Positions 58,250 to 64,000 of a stretch of DNA of 64,000 bases are shown in pieces. The notes under the pieces were generated by a model. The model was given only the letters and a program-made list of their open reading frames with translations. It was not told the origin of the DNA and searched no databases. Position 1 is the stretch's first letter, and the number at the start of each line of letters is the position of its first letter. Where the stretch lies: contig NZ_JAGQDC010000003.1 in the NCBI RefSeq assembly GCF_023282985.1, forward strand, positions 372,001 through 436,000, given 5' to 3'. Made by a program: the position numbers and the translations under genes. This DNA comes from Serratia silvae. GTDB lineage: Bacteria; Pseudomonadota; Gammaproteobacteria; Enterobacterales; Enterobacteriaceae.

Positions 58250-59169
58250 AGATCTTGCGAGCCGGTATTTACACCACCGTCCAGGACCTGGGGCGTAACG
58301 GTTTCCGGCGTTTGGGCATCAGCCAGGGCGGTGCTCTGGATATCCCCGCGCTGAAAATAGCCAACCTGCTGGTGGGTAACCCGGCTGAAGCGGCCGGATT
58401 GGAGATCACGCTGGGGCAATTCAGTGCCGAATTTACCCATAATGGGTGGATTGCGCTGACCGGTGCGGGCTGCGATGCTCAGTTGGACGGCAAATCTTTG
58501 TGGACGGGCTGGCGCTATCCGGTAAAAAAAGGCCAGCAACTGACGCTGAAGATGCCTAAACGTGGGATGCGTAGCTATCTGGCGGTGTCTGGCGGCATCA
58601 ACGTGCCGGAGATGCTGGGCTCACGCAGCACCGATCTGAAAGCGGGCTTCGGTGGATTGGAAGGTCGACAGTTGAAGGAAGGTGACCTGCTGCCAGCGGG
58701 TAAGCCGCAGGCGCTACCGACTACGGTTATTGGCGTGAAACAGCCGCTGTTCAGCAACCGGATCAGGGTGTTGACCGGGCCAGAATATGACGAGTTCAGC
58801 CAACAGGCACAGGATGACTTCTGGCGTACCGCCTGGCAGCTCAGCCCGCAGAGTAACCGCATGGGTTATCGCCTGCACGGTGGCAGCGCCCTGATGAGAA
58901 CCACCGAACGGGAAATGCTCTCGCATGGCCTGATACCTGGCGTCATCCAGGTTCCACACAACGGACAGCCGATCGTCTTGATGGCCGATGCTCAGACTAC
59001 CGGGGGTTACCCGCGGATTGCCTGCGTGATTGAGGCCGATCTCTTCCACTTGGCGCAGATCCGCCTGGGGGATGCGCTTCACTTTATCCCCTGCACCCTG
59101 GCAGAGGCGCAGTGCGCCAAGGCTGAGCAGGATCACTTTATTCAACAGATTGCCTGGGGGGTTCAATGA
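58243..59169 (+). CDS. pxpC: 5-oxoprolinase subunit PxpC
   Basis: Biotin-dependent-carboxylase-like subunit (formerly YbgK) of 5-oxoprolinase, 308 residues (E. coli 310). The segments [22 protein letters not shown] and [17 protein letters not shown] are family hallmarks. It overlaps pxpB at the start and pxpA at the end (ATGA at 59166), so the three are made together. Confidence 0.96.
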   Translation: MLKILRAGIYTTVQDLGRNGFRRLGISQGGALDIPALKIANLLVGNPAEAAGLEITLGQFSAEFTHNGWIALTGAGCDAQLDGKSLWTGWRYPVKKGQQLTLKMPKRGMRSYLAVSGGINVPEMLGSRSTDLKAGFGGLEGRQLKEGDLLPAGKPQALPTTVIGVKQPLFSNRIRVLTGPEYDEFSQQAQDDFWRTAWQLSPQSNRMGYRLHGGSALMRTTEREMLSHGLIPGVIQVPHNGQPIVLMADAQTTGGYPRIACVIEADLFHLAQIRLGDALHFIPCTLAEAQCAKAEQDHFIQQIAWGVQ

Positions 59170-59903
59170 TCGTCGATTTAAATGCCGATCTCGGTGAAGG
59201 CTGCGCCAATGATGAAGCGTTGCTGCAGTTGGTCAGCTCGGCCAATATTGCCTGCGGTTTCCATGCCGGGGATGCCCAGACTATGCGCCAATCGGTGCGC
59301 TGGGCGTTGCAATACGGTGTGGCGATTGGTGCTCATCCCAGTTTCCCTGATCGGGAAAACTTTGGCCGTACCCGGATGCAGTTACCGGTAGAAACGGTGT
59401 ATGCCCAAGTGGTTTATCAGTTGGGGGCGCTGGCCGCCATTACCCGTGCTGAAGGCGGCGTGATGGTCCATGTGAAACCGCACGGCATGCTCTACAACCA
59501 GGCGGCGGTGGAGCCGGAATTGGCCGAAGCCATTGCTCGTGCAGTGTATGCGGTAGATCCTTCGTTACGCTTGGTAGGGTTGGCTGGCAGTGAGCTGATC
59601 CGCGCAGGTGAAAAACTGGGGTTGGCGACGCGGCAGGAAGTGTTTGCCGATCGCGGCTATCAGGCCGATGGAACATTGGTGCCTCGTGGGCAACCTGGGG
59701 CACTGATCGCCAGTGATGAACTGGCATTGCAACAGACGCTGGAAATGGTTCGCCACCAGCGTGTACGTACCGTTGAGGGGGGCTGGGCCTCCGTCAAGGC
59801 TGAAACCGTTTGCCTGCATGGCGACGGCGAACATGCGCTGGCCTATGCCAGGAAGCTGAGAGAGAGCTTTGCTCAGCAGCAGATTGGCGTCAGTGCCGCA
59901 TAA
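59166..59903 (+). CDS. pxpA: 5-oxoprolinase subunit PxpA
   Basis: LamB/YcsF-family subunit of 5-oxoprolinase, 245 residues (E. coli 244). Signature segments [40 protein letters not shown] and VKPHGMLYN carry the likely active-site Asp/His. Last intact gene before the broken DUF969 transporter gene. Confidence 0.97.
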   Translation: MIVDLNADLGEGCANDEALLQLVSSANIACGFHAGDAQTMRQSVRWALQYGVAIGAHPSFPDRENFGRTRMQLPVETVYAQVVYQLGALAAITRAEGGVMVHVKPHGMLYNQAAVEPELAEAIARAVYAVDPSLRLVGLAGSELIRAGEKLGLATRQEVFADRGYQADGTLVPRGQPGALIASDELALQQTLEMVRHQRVRTVEGGWASVKAETVCLHGDGEHALAYARKLRESFAQQQIGVSAA

Positions 59904-59970
59904 AAAAATAATTATTACAGCAAACACAACATTGCCCGTAAGACCAAAGGGCGACAAGGGGAAAGTTAAT

Positions 59971-60581
59971 ATGGAACAAACCCACTGATAGGCATCGCTG
60001 CCATCGTGGTTGGATTTGTATTACGTTTTAACCCGGTGCTGGTGGTGATCGCCGCCGGTATTATCACCGGGCTGGCGGCGTTGATGCCGCTGGATGTCAT
60101 TTTGGAAAAGCTCGGCGAGGGTTTTCTCAATACCCGTAACCTGCCGCTGCTCCTGCTGTTACCGTTGGCGGTTATCGGTCTGTTAGAGCACCACGGCTTG
60201 AAAGAGCGTGCGCAGGCGTGGATTGCAAAAATCAAAAGCGCCACCGCTGGGCGCTTGCTGATCGTCTATCTGTTTGTGCGTGAAGTGACTGCCGCCATGG
60301 GCTTGACCAGCCTGGGTGGACACCCGCAAATGGTGCGTCCGTTGTTGGCTCCGATGGCGGAAGGGGCGACGGAAAGCCGTTATGGTGAACTGCCGGAACG
60401 CGTGCGTCATCGTCTGCGAGCAATGTCTGCGGCAACCGACAACGTTGGCCTGTTCTTTGGTGAAGACATTTTCGTCGCCTTCGGCGCGATCATCTTCATG
60501 CATAACTTTATGCTGGAATCCGGCGGCATCCAGACCGAACCACTGCACGTATTCCTGCTCTATTTCTTGATGTTCCTCTAG
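59971..60581 (+). pseudogene. Broken DUF969-family permease gene (putative 5-oxoproline transporter)
   Basis: A start with good ribosome site (AAGGGGAAAGTTAAT before ATG) gives MEQTH then TGA at 59986. Shifting frame restores LIGIAAIVVGFVLRFNPVLVV and about 190 more residues with several membrane helices and TSLGGHPQMVRPLLAPMAEGA, typical of DUF969. The C-terminus is short and ends [12 protein letters not shown], beyond which pcp begins at once. The usual partner DUF979 gene is missing. I infer an N-terminal frameshift plus a deletion joining the middle of DUF969 to the last codons of DUF979. Confidence 0.7.
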
Positions 60582-60589
60582 GAGAACGC

Positions 60590-61234
60590 ATGCAGAAAGT
60601 ATTGATTACCGGCTTTGAGCCGTTTGGCGGCGAACGTGTCAACCCATCCTGGGAGGTGGTGAAGCAGCTTAACGATCTGGAGCTTGGTGGGGCACATATT
60701 ATCGCGCGCCAGCTACCTTGCGTCTTCGGTGAGGCGTTGACTGTGTTGAACGCGGCCATTGATGAAGTTCAGCCAGCGATGGTGTTGGCAATCGGCCAGG
60801 CGGGCGGGCGCACCGACATCACGCTGGAGCGCGTCGCTATTAACGTCGATGATGCGCGTATTCCCGATAATCAGGGGCAACAGCCGATCGACCAGGCCAT
60901 TGTGGCAGATGGCCCGGCGGCCTATTTCAGCACCTTGCCGATCAAGGCGGTGATGAATGCGATGCGTGAGGCTGGCATTCCGGCCTCGGTATCACAAACC
61001 GCTGGGACCTATGTCTGTAACCATGTGATGTACGGTCTGTTGCACCGCTTAAGCGGACAGCAGGCGGTGAAGGGCGGCTTTATCCATATTCCTTACCTGC
61101 CTGAGCAGGCGGCACAGCATCCTGGTGCGCCGAGTATGGCAGCACAGACGGTGCTGTTTGCTTTGGAAATGGCGATTTCGATTGCCTTGCAGGTAGAACA
61201 TGACTTGAGAGTGGTGGGTGGCGCCACGCACTGA
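60590..61234 (+). CDS. pcp: Pyrrolidone-carboxylate peptidase
   Basis: Cysteine peptidase (C15) that removes N-terminal pyroglutamate. It has 214 residues. The triad is visible: Glu in [22 protein letters not shown], Cys143 in [11 protein letters not shown], and His in [17 protein letters not shown] lies nine bases before the ATG, inside the end of the preceding pseudogene. Being beside pxpBCA, it supplies their substrate. Confidence 0.96.
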   Translation: MQKVLITGFEPFGGERVNPSWEVVKQLNDLELGGAHIIARQLPCVFGEALTVLNAAIDEVQPAMVLAIGQAGGRTDITLERVAINVDDARIPDNQGQQPIDQAIVADGPAAYFSTLPIKAVMNAMREAGIPASVSQTAGTYVCNHVMYGLLHRLSGQQAVKGGFIHIPYLPEQAAQHPGAPSMAAQTVLFALEMAISIALQVEHDLRVVGGATH

Positions 61235-61265
61235 GGTCATTTATGCTACCTCCATGTTAATCCTA

Positions 61266-61289
61266 GGGTTCGGCTTGCCGGACCCTTTT
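61266..61289 (+). terminator. Terminator of pcp
   Basis: GGGTTCGG-CTTG-CCGGACCC followed by TTTTC, 31 bases after the pcp stop and just before nei. Confidence 0.8.
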
Positions 61290-61306
61290 CAATCAAGGAG
61301 TTGTCC

Positions 61307-62098
61307 ATGCCAGAAGGGCCGGAGATCCGCCGGGCGGCAGATAAGCTGGCGGCGGTGATGATCGAGCAACCACTGACCGAAGTCTGGTTTGCTTTCCCCC
61401 AATTGAAACACTATCAGGTCGCGCTGGTCGGTGAACGTATCACTGCCATCGAACCGCGTGGTAAAGCCTTGTTAACCGATTTCTCCAATGGTTTGACCAT
61501 GTACAGCCACAACCAGCTTTACGGCGTGTGGAAGGTGGTGCGGGCGGGCGAAACGCCAGAAACCAAGCGCGATCTGCGCGTGCGACTGGAGACGGCCGAG
61601 TGGGCGATCTTGCTGTACAGCGCTTCGGATATCACCATTGTGCCGCGCGGTGAGATAGAGCAACACCCGTTTTTAAAACGTATTGGCCCCGACGTGCTCA
61701 ATATGGCTTTGACCGTAGAGCAGGTGGAACAGCGGTTGTTATCGCCGGCGTTTTGTAAGCGCCAGTTGGGTGGGATGCTGCTGGATCAGTCTTTTCTGGC
61801 TGGCCTGGGTAACTATCTGCGAGCCGAGATTTTGTGGCAGGCAGAACTGGCACCCAAGCATAAGCCGCAGGATCTCACCCCTGATGCGTTGCATAAGTTG
61901 GCGCAGGCGCTGTTGGATATTCCGCGTATTTCTTACCACACCCGTGGCCAGGTAGATGAAAATCGTCATCACGGCACGTTGTTCAGCTTCAAGGTGTTTC
62001 ATCGCAGCGGTGAGCCTTGTCCGCGCTGTGGGGCGATGATCGAGAAGACGGCGCTAGCGTCACGTCCGTTCTATTGGTGTCCGGTTTGCCAGCGGTAA
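61307..62098 (+). CDS. nei: Endonuclease VIII
   Basis: DNA glycosylase/AP lyase removing oxidised pyrimidines. The ATG at 61307 (263 residues as in E. coli, AAGGAG six bases upstream) is required because Pro2 is the nucleophile: [14 protein letters not shown], with Glu3. The helix-two-turn-helix region [12 protein letters not shown] is present, and the C-terminal zinc finger CPRCG ... CPVCQ ends the protein. Confidence 0.97.
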   Translation: MPEGPEIRRAADKLAAVMIEQPLTEVWFAFPQLKHYQVALVGERITAIEPRGKALLTDFSNGLTMYSHNQLYGVWKVVRAGETPETKRDLRVRLETAEWAILLYSASDITIVPRGEIEQHPFLKRIGPDVLNMALTVEQVEQRLLSPAFCKRQLGGMLLDQSFLAGLGNYLRAEILWQAELAPKHKPQDLTPDALHKLAQALLDIPRISYHTRGQVDENRHHGTLFSFKVFHRSGEPCPRCGAMIEKTALASRPFYWCPVCQR

Positions 62099-62104
62099 CC
62101 CATA

Positions 62105-62131
62105 AAAAACGCTGCCAGTGAGGCAGCGTTG
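62105..62131 (-). terminator. Terminator of gltA
   Basis: AACGCTGCC-TCACT-GGCAGCGTT followed by TTTTATG on the minus strand, 54 bases after the gltA stop. Also able to stop nei transcripts. Confidence 0.9.
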
Positions 62132-62184
62132 AGTTGACAAGGTCATTAGCCGAGTTGGGGCGAATATTACGCCCCTGCTGAAGC

Positions 62185-63474
62185 TTACTTCTTAACCTGA
62201 GATTTGAACTCACGCTCGGCATAGCCGGTATACAGCTGGCGTGGACGAGCGATCTTGATGCCTTCGTCGTGCATTTCGTTCCAGTGGGCAATCCAGCCAA
62301 TGGTACGGGCAATAGCGAAGATCACCGTAAACATGGAAGAAGGAATACCCATCGCTTTCAGGATGATACCTGAATAGAAGTCGACGTTCGGGTACAGTTT
62401 CTTCTCGATGAAGTACGGGTCGTTCAACGCGATGTGTTCCAGCTCCATCGCCACCTGCAGCAGGTTGTCGTCTTTCTTGTTCAGCTCTTTCAGCACTTCG
62501 TGACAGGTTTCACGCATCACGGTAGCACGTGGGTCGTAGTTTTTGTACACGCGGTGGCCAAAGCCCATCAGACGGAACGAGTCGTTCTTGTCTTTAGCAC
62601 GTTTGATGAACTCAGGGATGTGCTCAACGGTTTTGATCTCTTCGAGCATCTTCAGTGCCGCTTCGTTGGCACCGCCGTGCGCTGGGCCCCACAGGGAAGC
62701 GATACCGGCCGCGATACAGGCAAACGGGTTAGCACCGGATGAACCGGCAGTACGCACGGTGGAGGTGGACGCGTTCTGCTCATGGTCGGCGTGCAGGATC
62801 AGAATACGATCCATGGCGCGTTCCAGCACCGGGTTTACCACGTACTCTTCGCAAGGTGTAGCAAACATCATTCGCAGGAAGTTACCGGCGTAAGACAGAT
62901 CGTTGCGCGGGTAAACAAACGGCTGGCCGAGGGAATACTTGTAACACATCGCGGCCACGGTAGGCATTTTGGACAGCAGGCGGAACGCGGTGATCTCACG
63001 GTGACGTTCGTTGTTGACGTCCAACGCATCGTGATAGAACGCTGCCAGGGCACCTGTCACGCCGCACAGCACCGCCATTGGGTGTGAGTCACGGCGGAAA
63101 CCACGGAACAGATGGGTGATCTGGTCGTGGATCATGGTGTGGCGGGTTACCGTGGTTTTGAACGTTTCAAACTCTTCAGCGCTCGGGGTTTCGCCGTACA
63201 GCAGGATATAGCACACCTCCAGGTAGGAGGAATTTTTTGCCAATTGCTCAATCGGGAAGCCGCGGTGCAGCAGGATACCTTTGTCGCCGTCGATAAACGT
63301 GATTTTTGATTCACAGGAAGCGGTAGAGGTAAAGCCGGGATCAAATGTGAAATAACCTTTGGAGCCCAGGGCGCGTACGTCAATAACATCAGGGCCCAGT
63401 GAAGGGGTGAGTACGCCCAGTTCGATCGGAGCTTCGCCGTTGTTGATGCTTAGCGTCGCTTTCTTATCAGTCAT
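62185..63474 (-). CDS. gltA: Citrate synthase
   Basis: Condenses oxaloacetate and acetyl-CoA; hexameric NADH-inhibited type II enzyme in enterobacteria. It has 429 residues (E. coli 427). Active-site segments are [28 protein letters not shown] and the acetyl-CoA Asp in [16 protein letters not shown] lies upstream. The region 63475-64000 has no gene: it holds the gltA promoters (not resolved) and the start of the divergent sdh control region. Confidence 0.98.
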   Translation of the reverse strand: MTDKKATLSINNGEAPIELGVLTPSLGPDVIDVRALGSKGYFTFDPGFTSTASCESKITFIDGDKGILLHRGFPIEQLAKNSSYLEVCYILLYGETPSAEEFETFKTTVTRHTMIHDQITHLFRGFRRDSHPMAVLCGVTGALAAFYHDALDVNNERHREITAFRLLSKMPTVAAMCYKYSLGQPFVYPRNDLSYAGNFLRMMFATPCEEYVVNPVLERAMDRILILHADHEQNASTSTVRTAGSSGANPFACIAAGIASLWGPAHGGANEAALKMLEEIKTVEHIPEFIKRAKDKNDSFRLMGFGHRVYKNYDPRATVMRETCHEVLKELNKKDDNLLQVAMELEHIALNDPYFIEKKLYPNVDFYSGIILKAMGIPSSMFTVIFAIARTIGWIAHWNEMHDEGIKIARPRQLYTGYAEREFKSQVKK

Positions 63475-63868
63475 TTACAGTCTCCTTAACGCCTTATTTT
63501 AAAAACCTCTAACAACTGAAAGACCTTAAATCTCCGCAGGTTGCCCGCAATAAAATCGAGCGAACGCTAACTCTGTGAGCGACAGCGCATTTGCGCCGGT
63601 AGGGGACAGAGTACGCACCAGGCGAACAAGACGGGTTAGCAGCCGTTAACGATTCATCGGGATTCGTTATTTTCTTTTAATCATTACCTACGATCTGTTT
63701 GGAATTTTAACCACATACACTATTGCTACACTCTTGCATAACTTGTGCCCAGGGGGAAGTGTATCCGGTGACCGCTAGTGCATCATAGGGTTGATTGCTA
63801 CCCTATTTGTAATGGAAATGTTGATCTCTTGTCAAATCAGATAATTAATTTAGTGCTAAATGTAATAA

Positions 63869-63888
63869 TCGTGATCTAAATCACTGTT
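63869..63888. promoter_or_regulatory. CRP site in the gltA-sdh intergenic region
   Basis: TCGTGATCTAAATCACTGTT: CGTGA-TCTAAA-TCACT is a near-consensus CRP dyad. CRP control of sdhCDAB is established in E. coli. Confidence 0.65.
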
Positions 63889-63922
63889 TTGGGGAAATGT
63901 GACTAAAGGGATTGTATGGGAA

Positions 63923-63951
63923 TTGTAATAAGAATGTGAACCTCCTATACT
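63923..63951 (+). promoter_or_regulatory. Promoter reading right, presumably sdhCDAB
   Basis: TTGTAA (63923-63928) and TATACT (63946-63951) are 17 bases apart. In E. coli sdhC lies divergent from gltA; the gene itself is outside the window. Confidence 0.65.
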
Positions 63952-64000
63952 GCCGCCAGGTCTCCGGATTACCCTGAAGTAGGAGCACCCAGCGTTATTG

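Overview
The window is enterobacterial chromosome and almost certainly comes from a Serratia species. Gene order follows the E. coli 14-17 min region (mrdB-mrdA-rlmH-rsfS-nadD-holA-lptE-leuS ... gltIJKL, lnt-corC-ybeY-ybeZ-miaB, ubiF, a Met/Leu/Gln tRNA operon, asnB, nagDCAB/nagE, glnS, chiPQ, fur-fldA, seqA-pgm, kdpFABCDE, phrB, pxpBCA, nei, gltA). It carries Serratia/Yersinia-type additions: a GH20 chitobiase after chiPQ, pcp after the 5-oxoprolinase genes, and several ERIC elements. The chitobiase is very like the S. marcescens enzyme as I remember it, but differs at many positions, so another Serratia species is likely. This is a housekeeping region; I see no prophage, CRISPR array, restriction cluster or complete insertion sequence.

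Layout. 1-8 kb: cell-shape genes, ribosome-maturation genes, NAD and DNA polymerase genes, lptE and leuS, all on the minus strand. 8-10 kb: a small accessory patch with a 247-bp TA-flanked inverted-repeat element, ybeL, an unknown membrane-anchored protein, a nucleoside-hydrolase remnant and REP-like palindromes. 10-14 kb: rihA and the glutamate/aspartate ABC transporter, with an ERIC element between gltI and gltJ. 14.6-22 kb: lnt-corC-ybeY-ybeZ, yjdM, miaB and divergent ubiF. 22.2-23 kb: an eight-gene tRNA operon with a tandemly amplified tRNA-Gln(UUG). 23-38.5 kb: amino-sugar and chitin metabolism (asnB, nagDCAB, nagE, glnS, chiP-chiQ-chb) with NagC boxes, CRP sites and a predicted ChiX small-RNA target. 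38.6-44 kb: fur with its leader peptide gene uof, fldA, ybfE, ybfF, seqA, pgm. 44-53.9 kb: a metal-sensor-like PadR regulator with a DUF3861 partner, then the Kdp potassium system and ybfA. 54-62 kb: a decayed ybgA, phrB, a periplasmic class II cyclic-nucleotide phosphodiesterase, ybgI, the pyroglutamate genes pxpBCA, a broken DUF969 transporter gene, pcp and nei. 62-64 kb: gltA and the start of the divergent sdh promoter.

How the parts work together. The chitin block reads as a pathway: ChiP admits chitooligosaccharides, chitobiase cuts them to GlcNAc, NagE imports and phosphorylates GlcNAc, and NagA/NagB feed glycolysis. NagC represses, and ChiX very probably silences chiP translation. In the pyroglutamate block, Pcp frees pyroglutamate and PxpABC opens it to glutamate, but the presumed DUF969/DUF979 uptake pair has been removed by deletion.

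I found no convincing wholly new system. The observations most worth a second look are the 247-bp TA-flanked element, the PadR-DUF3861 pair with its repeated operator, ERIC copies lying just upstream of ribosome binding sites inside or ahead of operons, the DUF969/DUF979 deletion scar, the ybgA remnant, and the periplasmic cAMP phosphodiesterase. Start codons were moved from the longest frame wherever family length and ribosome binding sites argued for it.
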